From: Myxococcales bacterium
GTDB lineage: Bacteria; Myxococcota_A; Polyangia; Polyangiales; Ga0077539
Length of the DNA stretch: 64,000 bases
NCBI GenBank assembly: GCA_016793325.1
Contig: JAEUKI010000057.1
Location: 62,001 to 126,000, forward strand
Reading direction: 5' to 3'
Each line of letters starts with the position of its first letter. Position 1 is the stretch's first letter. Under the pieces are notes generated by a model. It was not told where the DNA came from. It saw nothing but the letters and a program-made list of their open reading frames with translations, and searched no databases. The position numbers and the translations under genes are program-made. Shown piece after piece: positions 9,485-18,200 of this stretch.

Positions 9485-10321
9485 ATGCAACGCGAACCGA
9501 CCCTGTGCGCCGTTGTGCAAATGACCGCGCGAGACGACCTCGCCGAGAACCTCGTTCGCGCGGCGTCGCTCGTACGAAAGGCCGCCTCGCGCGGCGCGAA
9601 GCTCGTCGCGCTCCCAGAAAACCTCTCGTTCATGGGGCCCGAAGAGGCCAAGCTCGCGACGGCTGAAGCGTGGCCGCTCGGCGCAGCGAGCGACGACGCG
9701 GGGAGCGTTCGTCGCTGGGCCTCGGCGCTCGCCCGCGACCTCGGCGTGTATCTCGTGCTCGGCGGCGTCACGGAGCAGAGCGCGAGCGACGGCAGGGTCC
9801 ACAACGCGTGCGTGGTGGTCGACGATCGCGGGGTCCTCGTCGCGAAATACCGCAAGATTCACTTGTTCGACGTCGAGCTCGCGGACGGGACGTCGCTTCG
9901 CGAATCGAAGGTGGTCGACCCGGGCGAGGGGATCGTGACCTGCGATTCGCCGATCGGGAGGCTCGGTTTGTCGGTGTGTTACGACGTGCGATTTCCGGAG
10001 CTCTACCGTCGGCTGGTGGACGAGGGCGCGGAGGTCTTGTGCGTTCCAGCGGCGTTTACGGTGCCGACGGGGCGGGACCACTGGCACGTGCTCTTGCGGG
10101 CGCGCGCGATCGAGTCGCAGTGCTACGTGCTCGCGCCCGCGCAGTGGGGCAACCACGGCCACGGCCGAACGACCTACGGACACGCGATGATCGTCGACCC
10201 ATGGGGCACCGTGATCGCCGAATGCGCCGACGGCGAGGGCGTAGCGCTCGCAGAGATCGACCTCGGTCGCGAGCGCTCGATTCGCGCGCAATTGCCGAGC
10301 TTGAAGCACCGACGGCTGTAG
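9485..10321 (+). CDS. Carbon-nitrogen hydrolase (nitrilase superfamily, Nit1/Nit2-like)
   Basis: 278 aa from ATG 9485. The nitrilase catalytic triad is complete: Glu45 (LPENLSF), Lys124 (YRKIHLFDV) and Cys165 (GLSVCYDVRFPELY). The sequence around these residues, with HWHVLLRARAIESQCYVLAPAQWG after the Cys, is typical of the Nit1/Nit2 branch. Those enzymes hydrolyse omega-amides such as deaminated glutathione or 2-oxoglutaramate; which one applies is inferred. It has no signal peptide and should be cytosolic. An upstream in-frame extension to 9335 lies over the start of the divergent TPR gene and was rejected. Confidence 0.9.
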   Translation: MQREPTLCAVVQMTARDDLAENLVRAASLVRKAASRGAKLVALPENLSFMGPEEAKLATAEAWPLGAASDDAGSVRRWASALARDLGVYLVLGGVTEQSASDGRVHNACVVVDDRGVLVAKYRKIHLFDVELADGTSLRESKVVDPGEGIVTCDSPIGRLGLSVCYDVRFPELYRRLVDEGAEVLCVPAAFTVPTGRDHWHVLLRARAIESQCYVLAPAQWGNHGHGRTTYGHAMIVDPWGTVIAECADGEGVALAEIDLGRERSIRAQLPSLKHRRL

Positions 10322-10352
10322 ACTGATCGCGCGACGATGGTCGGCTTCGCGC

Positions 10353-12668
10353 TCAGTTCGGGCGAACGACCGCGAGGCGGGCGGCGGGCTCGAAGCAGCG
10401 CAAGTGGCCGGACTCTTCGCCGACATAGATCGCGCACTCGTCGTCGATGCGGAGGAGATCGGGGACGAGCTCGCAGCCCGAGAGGTCCGCGATCGTCGCT
10501 CCGTCGCGCGGACGGAGGACGCCGAGCGACGTTTGTGGGACGAAGAGCGCGCCTGCGCGGAGCTGCACGTCGAGTCGACGAGGCATGTCGGACTCGCGGG
10601 GCGTTCCGAGGACGCGCGACCAACGGATGGCGCCTTGCGGGGCTTCGACGGCGCACACGCGGCCGGAGGGAAGGTTCGCGACGAGCAGCGAGCCGAAGGC
10701 CGAGAGCGACGCAGGACGCCCGCGTAGCGGGGAATTTCCCAGGGGAACTTCGAACGCGAGCTCGCCGTCGCTCGCGCGCAACGCCACGAGTCGCGGGCCT
10801 TCGGGGGCGGTGAGCACGACCGCGACGACGTCGCTCGTGGCGGCAGGGGCGCTCGCCGATGCTCCCGCGAGGTCCGCGCACCAACGGGTCGCGCCGGTGA
10901 ACGCGTCGATCGCGAAGAGCTGCGCGCGGCCGCGACCGTTGGCTCCGCCGATGGCGAACACGGTGTCGCCGTGGACGCAGGGCGTGTTCGAAAACGGCGT
11001 GCTCGCAGCGACGCGCCACACGGTCTCGCCCGTCGCGACGTCGAGCGCGACGAGCGACGCGTCGCCCGCGGCGGTCACGAGCAATCGTCCGAGGCGCTTG
11101 AAGCGAAAGGTTCCGCCCGAACGTGCTGCGAAGCGCCAGCGTGCTTCGCCGGTGTGTTGATCGAGCGCGACGAGGCGCCGTTCGCCTTCGGCGACCACGA
11201 TGGTCTTCGGCAGCCCCACCGCGTTGATCGCGAAGACAGCGGCTGGCGCTCCAGCGCGCGGAGCGATGCGCGTGGTCCATCGCACTTCGCCGTCGGACGC
11301 ATCGCGGAGCTCCGCGTCACCTCGCGCCGACAGCCGCAGGACGCCATCGCCCACGATCGACGTCGCTGCGCGGCCGATCGGGTGAGACCACAACATCGAT
11401 CCTGTGCGCGTATCGAGCGCCGCGAGCTCTCGCGCGCCGGGGACGATCACGCGATCGCCGAGGACGGCCACGCCGCTCAGGTCGATGCCCTCGATCTCTG
11501 CGCGCCAACGCTCCTGATAGCGGAGCCTGCGGTTATCCGCGTAGTCCGGCGTCGAGCGCTCGTCGACGGGGGCTTCGGGGATCGCACTCGCGCGGTAGAG
11601 CGCGGGGTCGTCGTTGAGCTTGTCGGTCGAGTCGCGCAGGTCGCGGGCGATGCGACGGAGCGTGCGCGCGTCCGTTCGGAGCGCGCGAAGTCGCAGGTTT
11701 TTCGCTCGCGAACGATCGCAGCGAACGAGCGCGCGAGTCAGGTCGATCGCGGCCTCGGCGACGGGGAGGGCGAAGTCGCGCGGGTCGAGGTTTGTGGCCG
11801 TGAAGGTCGACGGCGTGCGGCCGCTGATTCCGAGGGCGAGCTTTCCTTCGGCGCCGAGGCGAAGTGCGATCTGCGCGTCGCCGACGTTGGTGCGCGCGTG
11901 CATCGGCTTTCGCGTGGCAAACGCGTCGAGCAGCGGGCGACAGAGCGCGACGAAGCGCTCGAGCTGCAAAAAGAGAAAGCCCTCTGGGAGCTCCGAGCGA
12001 TGGCCGCGCGCTTCGACCACGAGCCGGCCGCGAAACAAGAGCGCGTGCAGGTCCGAGACGAGCCCTCGTCCGTCCGACGGCGTCGCGGGAACGATCGCGT
12101 CGAACCCGAGCTTCACCGCGCCGTTCGACGACGAGCGCCACGCGACGCGCGTGTCGACGCCGCGGCAGGGGAGGGGCGAAGGCGCGCTCGCAGCGCGATC
12201 GAGCTTCTCGACGAGCGGACGAAGCTCCTGCGTGTACGCGGTGCTCAGCGCGTGATCGAGCACGTCGAGCGCGGCGCGGCACTGCTCGGTGAGCGCGTGG
12301 GCGTCCCACGGCAGATCGAGCCAACGAATTTCTGGGAGGGCGCCTGTGCGAAACACGCTCGCGAGCAGCTGGCTTCCGCGGACGATGAGGCAGAGCTCCC
12401 AGGGACCGCCGTCGAGCGGGATCGTGCACTTGGCGATGCGGCCTTCGAGCAGCGCCGCTGCGCCTGCGGCGATGTCACGGAGCACGCACGCCGCGTGTTC
12501 GGCGTCGGGCGCCGCGGTGAGCATCGAGTCCTCGAAACAGAGCGCGAGCTGGTGTTGCAGCGACGATGTGTGAAGGGCCCGCTCCTCGAAAGAGGCAGCG
12601 CGAGCGCGCACAGAAGCACTGACCCTCGCGGAAGCCGCGGGGCGCACGATGAGCTCGATGGACGCCAT
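10353..12668 (-). CDS. Large protein with C-terminal PQQ-type beta-propeller repeats
   Basis: 771 aa. The first ~380 residues match no family I recognise (mixed alpha/beta, with helices such as LTRALVRCDRSRAKNLRLRALR). From ~390 to the end there are repeated blades of the PQQ/BamB type: ELAALDTRTGSMLWSHPIG, RLVALDQHTGEARWRFAA, SLVALDVATGETVWRVAA, QLFAIDAFTGATRWCADLAG. There is no signal peptide, so a cytosolic scaffold or sensor is more likely than a periplasmic quinoprotein. No quinone-binding residues can be assigned. It converges with the nitrilase gene (31-base gap) and has a 232-base leader region with nothing else recognised. Confidence 0.75.
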   Translation of the reverse strand: MASIELIVRPAASARVSASVRARAASFEERALHTSSLQHQLALCFEDSMLTAAPDAEHAACVLRDIAAGAAALLEGRIAKCTIPLDGGPWELCLIVRGSQLLASVFRTGALPEIRWLDLPWDAHALTEQCRAALDVLDHALSTAYTQELRPLVEKLDRAASAPSPLPCRGVDTRVAWRSSSNGAVKLGFDAIVPATPSDGRGLVSDLHALLFRGRLVVEARGHRSELPEGFLFLQLERFVALCRPLLDAFATRKPMHARTNVGDAQIALRLGAEGKLALGISGRTPSTFTATNLDPRDFALPVAEAAIDLTRALVRCDRSRAKNLRLRALRTDARTLRRIARDLRDSTDKLNDDPALYRASAIPEAPVDERSTPDYADNRRLRYQERWRAEIEGIDLSGVAVLGDRVIVPGARELAALDTRTGSMLWSHPIGRAATSIVGDGVLRLSARGDAELRDASDGEVRWTTRIAPRAGAPAAVFAINAVGLPKTIVVAEGERRLVALDQHTGEARWRFAARSGGTFRFKRLGRLLVTAAGDASLVALDVATGETVWRVAASTPFSNTPCVHGDTVFAIGGANGRGRAQLFAIDAFTGATRWCADLAGASASAPAATSDVVAVVLTAPEGPRLVALRASDGELAFEVPLGNSPLRGRPASLSAFGSLLVANLPSGRVCAVEAPQGAIRWSRVLGTPRESDMPRRLDVQLRAGALFVPQTSLGVLRPRDGATIADLSGCELVPDLLRIDDECAIYVGEESGHLRCFEPAARLAVVRPN

Positions 12669-12900
12669 TGCGTAGGTGTGTCGCGCGCCGTCGGTTCGAA
12701 GGGTCGCTGCGGATCGCGAGAGCGGAGGCTCCCGGGCAGCGGAGGCGCTGGACGAGAGTCATCGTAGGCAGGTCTTCTCGCAGGACGAACTTTTCGACGC
12801 ACTGGCGAGAGCTTGATTTCTTCTTTGTGTCGAAGAGTTGCCCGCGTCGGAGTTGACCAATTGGCGTTCGATGCCGCGAAATTGACGATGACAGTCTATG

Positions 12901-14193
12901 TCACACGCGATCGAACCACTTGTTGGCGTCGCGAACGGACAGCGCGACCAGCGGGACGAGCCACGGGACGAGCGCGAGGTGATAGCGATCGCCGCCGAAG
13001 AACACGACGTGCGTCGCGAGCACGACGAGCGTCGCCGCGGCCGCCGCGACGGCCGCGGGCGGGAGCTTCGATCGTCCCGCAAAGGGGACGAGCGCGAAGA
13101 GGGCGAGCAAGAGAAACACCCTCCACGGCCGGGTGATCGCGCGTCGCCACTGTTGTTCTCGCGCGTCGTCCATGGGCAGGGCGCGCGCTTCGCGTAGGTA
13201 GCCGACGGGAAACGCCTCGTACGAGAGCGTGTGGTCGAGCTTCACTGCGCCGAGCGCGAGCCAGCGCAGCGGATCTCGCGCGATGGCCTCGCGTGCGACG
13301 GCGCGCCAGCAGCGATCGCGCGCGGTCTCGCCCACGACCCCGCGGCAGCCGTCGTCCGCGGTGAGTGCGAAGTACCGCCCGTTCGCGCGAGGAACGGCGC
13401 CGATCGCGAGGTTGCTCCCGCCGTTGGTGCTCACGAGCGCGCAGCCGTCGATCTTCGCGCAGTTGCGCGCGGTCCACGGGAGCACGGGGAGCAGCGTGCA
13501 CGCAGTCACGATGACCGCGGCGCGGACGCGCGCGCGCATCGGGTGTCCTTCGGGGGCCGAGAGCAGCGCGAGCACGGGCGCGACGAGGAGGGCTTGCGGC
13601 CGAACGAACGTCGCGAGCGAGAGCGACACACCCGCGATCACGAGCCACGGCGTCGAGGGGCCGCGCGGGTCGCGCGCGAGGGCCCACGAAGCGAGCGCGA
13701 GCAGGGCGCCGAAGAGCGGTTCGGTCATCGCGGACGCGGCGAAGAGCACCGAGCCCGGGAGCGCGGCGGCGAAGAGACCCGCGACGAGCGCTGGAATTCC
13801 GGGGCGAACGCGGTGCGCGACGCGGTGCGCGAGCGCGACCGAGAGCGCAGAGACCGCGACGCCGCTGCCGTGGAGCGCGGCGCGGCTCTCGCCGAACAGC
13901 CGGTACACGAGCCCCAAGAACGCGGGATAGCCCACGGGATAAAACGCGGTCGGCACCGTGTCGCTCGACCGCTGCACGAACATGTACGTGACGTATCCCA
14001 TGCCCCGCCCGATCGCTTGCCCGCCGCGCTCGTAGAGGACGCCGTCCCACGCGGGTTCGGGCGCGAGCCATCGCGCGACGATCGCGCGGAGCACGAGTGC
14101 GAAGAGAAACACGGCGATCGTGTGTGGGCGGCCCTCGGACGCGAGCCACGCTCGAAGCGTTGTGCGAGGGCGCGTGTCGTGTCGCTCGCTCAT
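12901..14193 (-). CDS. Polytopic membrane protein, GT39/ArnT-like glycosyltransferase (copy 2)
   Basis: 430 aa from ATG 14193 (MSERHDTRPRTTLRAW). About ten hydrophobic segments. The first periplasmic loop carries EPAWDGVLYERGGQAIGRGMG and TAFYPVGYPAFLGLVYRLFG, the arrangement with acidic residues near the end of helix 1 seen in dolichyl/polyprenyl-phosphate sugar glycosyltransferases. A conserved loop LPWTARNCAKIDGCALVSTNGGSNLAIG is nearly shared with the upstream gene, so the two are paralogues. They overlap by 4 bases (14190-14193). The presumed role is transfer of a sugar from a lipid-phosphate donor on the outer face of the inner membrane; substrate unknown. Confidence 0.8.
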   Translation of the reverse strand: MSERHDTRPRTTLRAWLASEGRPHTIAVFLFALVLRAIVARWLAPEPAWDGVLYERGGQAIGRGMGYVTYMFVQRSSDTVPTAFYPVGYPAFLGLVYRLFGESRAALHGSGVAVSALSVALAHRVAHRVRPGIPALVAGLFAAALPGSVLFAASAMTEPLFGALLALASWALARDPRGPSTPWLVIAGVSLSLATFVRPQALLVAPVLALLSAPEGHPMRARVRAAVIVTACTLLPVLPWTARNCAKIDGCALVSTNGGSNLAIGAVPRANGRYFALTADDGCRGVVGETARDRCWRAVAREAIARDPLRWLALGAVKLDHTLSYEAFPVGYLREARALPMDDAREQQWRRAITRPWRVFLLLALFALVPFAGRSKLPPAAVAAAAATLVVLATHVVFFGGDRYHLALVPWLVPLVALSVRDANKWFDRV

Positions 14194-15452
14194 GTCGCGC
14201 GTCGGGCGTCGACGTGACGAAAGGCTCCTCCCGCGAGCATGCAGAGGAGCGGCGTGAACACGAAGTGGTAGCGATCGACGCCGAAGAACACGATGTGCAC
14301 GACGACGAGGGCCACGATGGAAGCCACGGCGAGCGTGACCTCGAGGGGGCGCGGGCCCTTTCGAAGCGGTGCCGTCGCGATGATCGCGAGCGCGAGGATC
14401 ACCCAGTGGTACGCGGTGATCAGCGCGAACATGGCGTTCGCCGTCGTTCCGAAGCGCTGCTGGCGGGTCGCGTAGCGGAGGTACGACACGGGCGTGCTCT
14501 CGTACGCGAGCAGGTGTCCCACTTTGAGCGGCGCGAGCGCGAGCCACTGCGCGGGGTGCTCCTTGATTCGCTCGATCGCGAGGCGGCCGAAGCACCGGTC
14601 CTTGGCGACTTCACCGCGGACGCGCAGGCACGCTTCGCCGATGCGAAGATCTCGGTAGGTCCCCATCGCCGCGGGGTCGGCGCCGATCCAGAGGTTGCTC
14701 CCGCCGTTGAGCGAGACGAGCGCGCAGCCGTCGAGCTTGCGACAATTGCGCGCGGTCCACGGGAGCACGACGACGCACGAGGCGACGCCGACGAGCACGA
14801 GCGCGCGGATGGTCCCCACGATGCGCGGCGACGCCGGCGGACGCGCGAGGATCGCTAGCACGGGCGCCACGAGCAGCGCGGGCGGGCGAACGAGCCCCCC
14901 GTACCCGAGCAGGAGTCCCATCACGATCGCCCAGCGCGCGCGGCCGGTGTCCGCGTAGCGCGCGGCGCAGAGAAGCGCGAGGCACAGCACCGCGGCGCTC
15001 ACGAGCTCGGTCATGTACGCCGAGCAGTAGAGGACCCCGCCGGGCGAGCACGTGAACAAGAGCCCCGCGATGTGCGCGGGGGCGCGGCCCCACGCGCGAA
15101 AGCTCATGCGCGCGACGCTCGCGGTCGCGATCGCCGACGACACGACGTTGACCGCGCCCGCGACCCACTTCGTGCTCCCGAAGACCCAATAGAGCGCCCC
15201 GAGGAGCGCGGGGTAGCCCACCGGGTAGAACGCCGTGGGCTTGTAGGGCGGGAGGTTGTTCCAGGTGTCGACGAAGCCCATTCCGCGGGCGATTCGCTCG
15301 GCGGTTCGGTGGTAGATCGCGCCGTCCCACTCGGGGATCGGCGGCTGAATCGCGAGCCACACGAGGCGCACGAGCACCGTCGCGAGCGCCCAGTACGCAG
15401 CGATCCGCCACGCGGCGCGAGGGTCGTCTGCGCGCGCTGAATCGCCGTTCAT
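14190..15452 (-). CDS. Polytopic membrane protein, GT39/ArnT-like glycosyltransferase (copy 1)
   Basis: 420 aa from ATG 15452, whose first bases overlap the end of rsmG by 4, indicating translational coupling. Multiple transmembrane helices; loop 1 has PIPEWDGAIYHRTAERIARG and AFYPVGYPALLGALYWVFGS, and a later loop has LPWTARNCRKLDGCALVSLN. The next gene downstream is its paralogue. The acidic residue of PEWDGAIY is the likely catalytic base by analogy with ArnT/PMT enzymes. Two adjacent copies suggest sequential addition of sugars to one glycan, or two donors. The target is not visible from context. Confidence 0.8.
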   Translation of the reverse strand: MNGDSARADDPRAAWRIAAYWALATVLVRLVWLAIQPPIPEWDGAIYHRTAERIARGMGFVDTWNNLPPYKPTAFYPVGYPALLGALYWVFGSTKWVAGAVNVVSSAIATASVARMSFRAWGRAPAHIAGLLFTCSPGGVLYCSAYMTELVSAAVLCLALLCAARYADTGRARWAIVMGLLLGYGGLVRPPALLVAPVLAILARPPASPRIVGTIRALVLVGVASCVVVLPWTARNCRKLDGCALVSLNGGSNLWIGADPAAMGTYRDLRIGEACLRVRGEVAKDRCFGRLAIERIKEHPAQWLALAPLKVGHLLAYESTPVSYLRYATRQQRFGTTANAMFALITAYHWVILALAIIATAPLRKGPRPLEVTLAVASIVALVVVHIVFFGVDRYHFVFTPLLCMLAGGAFRHVDARRAT

Positions 15453-16144
15453 CGCGCGACCGAGAATACGACGATGCGGCCGGTGCTCGTGGGCGTGGTT
15501 CGCTCGTGGACGAGCTTCGCGTTTGCGATGACCCTCTTGGCCTCCGCGAGCTCTTCGTCGGCGCGCGCCCCCTTGATGAACAAGAGCTTCGCGTTGGTCT
15601 TCGCGAACGGAGCGGTCCACGGGACGAGCTCGGCGATCTTCGCGACGGCGCGGGCGGTCACCGCGTCGAAGCTCCGGGCGAGCGGCGGCTTCGCGAGGGA
15701 CTCTGCGCGTTCGGCGCGGACGGTCACGTTCGCGAGCCCCAGTCTTCGCGCGGCCTCCTCGAGGAACCACGCTTTTTTCTTCGTCGCCTCGACGAGCGTG
15801 AAGCGCAGGTCGCCGCGCACGATCGCGAGCGGGATCGCCGGGACGCCTCCGCCCGAGCCCACGTCGAGGACGCTGGCTCCCTTGGGCAACGACGCGAGCT
15901 CGGGCGCGAGCGAGAGCGCGTCGAGCGCGTGCCTCGTCCACGCGTCGTCGGCCGAGGTGATCGCAGTGAGGTTCATCCGCTCGTTCATCGCGAGGAGCAT
16001 CGCGAGAAACTCAGCGATCTTGATTGTGTGTGACTCATCGAGCGCGACGCCCGAGGACGACAGCGCCGCGGCGAAGCCCGCGGGCACCGCGAGCGGTGTG
16101 GTCTCGGGAAAGGTCAGCGGCTCTCGCGCGTGTTCGCCGGTCAT
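15449..16144 (-). CDS. rsmG: 16S rRNA (guanine-N7) methyltransferase RsmG
   Basis: 231 aa from ATG 16144, within the usual RsmG length. SAM-binding motif I is clear (SVLDVGSGGGVPAIPLA), preceded by NLTAITSADDAWTRHALDAL, which matches the N-L-T-x-I region of the family. A Lys-rich loop (EATKKKAWFLEEAARRLG) and SFDAVTARAVAKIAELV follow. RsmG methylates G527 of 16S rRNA in the 530 loop using SAM. In many bacteria it sits near parA/parB and gidA; here it instead leads into two membrane glycosyltransferase-like genes by a 4-base overlap. Confidence 0.95.
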   Translation of the reverse strand: MTGEHAREPLTFPETTPLAVPAGFAAALSSSGVALDESHTIKIAEFLAMLLAMNERMNLTAITSADDAWTRHALDALSLAPELASLPKGASVLDVGSGGGVPAIPLAIVRGDLRFTLVEATKKKAWFLEEAARRLGLANVTVRAERAESLAKPPLARSFDAVTARAVAKIAELVPWTAPFAKTNAKLLFIKGARADEELAEAKRVIANAKLVHERTTPTSTGRIVVFSVAR

Positions 16145-16200
16145 CGATGCGAGAGAGCAGTACCATACCGCGGCGGCTCGCGTTCGTGCCCGCGGCGTGG

Positions 16201-17091
16201 TCACGGATAGGAATCGGCGTCTTCGAACACGAGCTCTTCGAGCGCTGTTTCTTGCAGGTCGAACGAGTCGTCGAGCCACCGGAGCACGCTTCCGTGAAGC
16301 TCGAACGCGTCGTTCGGGAGCTGGATCTCTGCGGTCAGGTTGTTCGCGAGGTCGAGCACCTGCGTGCGATCGACGAAGCGGGCGACGAGCCACTTGCCGT
16401 CGAGCGCGAGGTCGAGCGCCGAGCAGTTGCCCATCGGGTTCCACGAGCGCGAGAACGTGTCGCTATACAGACGGTCGTAGGCCGAAAGCGCCGTCGGCGG
16501 TCGCTTGTTCTCGAGGACGTAGACCTCTTCGTTGGTGCCGAACGCGCACACGCCCGAGGGCGCATACGCGATCGCGTGCAGATCGAACGCGCGATCCCTC
16601 CATCGATCCCCGCGCTCGACGAAGCGAACCGAGTCGCTCGAGCGCACGTCGCATACCTCGACGACCTCGTGCGGGCTCCCGTAGGAGCCGTACTCGCTGT
16701 AGGGCTGGCTCGTCTCGTAGCCGAGGCCGAGCTCACCGTTGCGCAAAAACGCTGCGAAATTCCACGTCTCGTGAAAGTCGACCGCGCTCAACAGCTCGCG
16801 CCGCGCGCCCCTTTGCTCGAGGATGAAGCCCGACGCGAAGACGATCGACGCGGTCGCGTCGATGGCGAACACGTCTCCTTCGACGCGCTCGAGCTGCCAC
16901 ACGGTCTCGGTCGTCGCGCCGTGGCGAACGACGCGTCCGTCTCGATAGAGCGCGACCGCGTGCGTCGGCGTGGTCTTGACCGAGAGGGCGTCGCTCGTGC
17001 TCCAGCGATACGACTTTCCGTCGATGGAGGCGACGAGCAGGCCACGCTCGGGCTGCGCCCAGAAGTCTCGATTGCGCGCGACGGAGAGCAC
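16201..17091 (-). CDS. Unknown protein, probable beta-propeller-like
   Basis: 296 aa from GTG 17091, 10 bases after the stop of the EI24-like gene, so the two are probably co-transcribed. I recognise no family. The sequence is beta-rich with repeated short strand pairs (GLLVASIDGKSYRW, ALYRDGRVVRHGATTETVWQLERV, SGVCAFGTNEEVYVLENKRPP, DGKWLVARFVDRTQVLDL) resembling propeller blades. There is no signal peptide or membrane helix, so it is probably cytoplasmic. The next gene downstream is rsmG (56-base gap). Confidence 0.65.
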   Translation of the reverse strand: MLSVARNRDFWAQPERGLLVASIDGKSYRWSTSDALSVKTTPTHAVALYRDGRVVRHGATTETVWQLERVEGDVFAIDATASIVFASGFILEQRGARRELLSAVDFHETWNFAAFLRNGELGLGYETSQPYSEYGSYGSPHEVVEVCDVRSSDSVRFVERGDRWRDRAFDLHAIAYAPSGVCAFGTNEEVYVLENKRPPTALSAYDRLYSDTFSRSWNPMGNCSALDLALDGKWLVARFVDRTQVLDLANNLTAEIQLPNDAFELHGSVLRWLDDSFDLQETALEELVFEDADSYP

Positions 17092-17101
17092 GATCGTCGG
17101 C

Positions 17102-17878
17102 TCAGCCGATGGGGCCCTCGACGCTCTCGAGGTGATTCACGAGCGAGACGCCGCCCGCGACGATCCCCGCGAGTAGCACGATCGAGAGCCCTGGAACCCA
17201 CGAGATGATCCACACGCCGACGCCGAGCCCCGCGACGATGCGCTTGTGTTCGCCCATCCAGGCGAGGCGCGCGCGCACGCCGAGCCCGCGTCGCGCGAGC
17301 GGCCAATCGAGCGCGTCGTACGCGAGCGCCACGGCCGAGAGCACCCACGCGACCGCTCCGAAGAGCCACGAGAGCGGAGAGATGAGCGCCCCGAGCGCCG
17401 CGAGAAACAGCTGCGGAATACCGAACACGGCGATCCCCGCGAGCGCCACGCGGATCGAGCGCCACGCGCCCACGAGCAACGGAGGCTCCGTGAGCTTTCG
17501 CGTGTCGAGCTTCGCCGCGATGCGATCCATGAACGGCGCGCTCAACGCAGGTACGAACACGAAGCTCACGACCAACACGACGATCGCGAGCGCCAGAATG
17601 ATCAGCGCTTTGGTGACCCAGAGGAGGCCCGACCCCGCCGCGCCGTGCTGCGCGAGGCCGCCTGCACGCGTGACGAGCCAGTCGTAGAGCTGTGTGGCCA
17701 ACGTCGCGCCGCTCGCGAGAAGCAAGCCGAGCAGCAGCGTCGGCGTGATCGCGAAGGGCCAGAGCCTCGGGTTCGACGCGATCGTCAGCATTCCGCGAAA
17801 CGGAGCTCCGACACCTTTGCCGAAGTCCTCTGTGGTCGACCGGAGTTGGCTTGTCGGCGTTGTGGCGTGTGCGTTCAT
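17102..17878 (-). CDS. EI24/CysZ-like integral membrane protein
   Basis: 258 aa from ATG 17878, which has GAGAGG a few bases upstream. An upstream start at 17935 would add 19 polar residues and lacks a ribosome site. The soluble N-terminus (TEDFGKGVGAPFRGMLTIASNPRLWPFAITP) followed by helices LLLGLLLASGATLATQLYDW and LIILALAIVVLVVSFVFVPAL, then FMDRIAAKLDTRK, matches the EI24 (DUF540/CysZ-like) family. The motif of small protein entering the membrane after N-P-x-L-W is characteristic. CysZ proteins handle sulfate uptake, but most EI24 homologues are uncharacterised. It heads a run of five minus-strand genes. Confidence 0.8.
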   Translation of the reverse strand: MNAHATTPTSQLRSTTEDFGKGVGAPFRGMLTIASNPRLWPFAITPTLLLGLLLASGATLATQLYDWLVTRAGGLAQHGAAGSGLLWVTKALIILALAIVVLVVSFVFVPALSAPFMDRIAAKLDTRKLTEPPLLVGAWRSIRVALAGIAVFGIPQLFLAALGALISPLSWLFGAVAWVLSAVALAYDALDWPLARRGLGVRARLAWMGEHKRIVAGLGVGVWIISWVPGLSIVLLAGIVAGGVSLVNHLESVEGPIG

Positions 17879-18200
17879 CCTCGAACCTCTCTTGCGCTCG
17901 GCGACGGGCACCATCTGTGTGTCGCCGCGCGGCATCGTCGATGCCGTTCAACCCGTTGCTGGGAGGCGATCGGGGCAGGGCGCTCTGACAAAGTCAAACG
18001 CGCGATGCTCGAAAAAATGATAGGTTACCGATGTTTACGCACTGCATGTCGATTGCGCCGAGTGCGTGGTTGACGGATTGTGACGTACGTTGGTAGCCAT
18101 TGTCCTACATCGTCGCTTCTTCGCAATCTTGTGTCGAGGCGATGGTAGAACGCAGCGTTCGACGATTGTTCGAGTTCACGTTTAGGTGAGGTGAGTGGTG
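17879..18200. other. Divergent intergenic region, no gene seen
   Basis: 322 bases between the EI24-like gene (-) and the peptidase gene (+). It is less GC-rich than the neighbouring genes, for instance around 18010-18045. A TTGACG at about 18071 could be a -35 element for the peptidase, but no convincing -10 lies 16-18 bases further. AGGTGAGG just before 18201 is the ribosome-binding site of the peptidase gene. No RNA fold, repeat or ORF stood out. Confidence 0.4.

Noticed and set aside
10083..10098. TGGCACG...TTGC word resembling a sigma54 promoter
   Set aside because: GG to GC spacing is 11 rather than 10 and it lies inside the nitrilase coding region.
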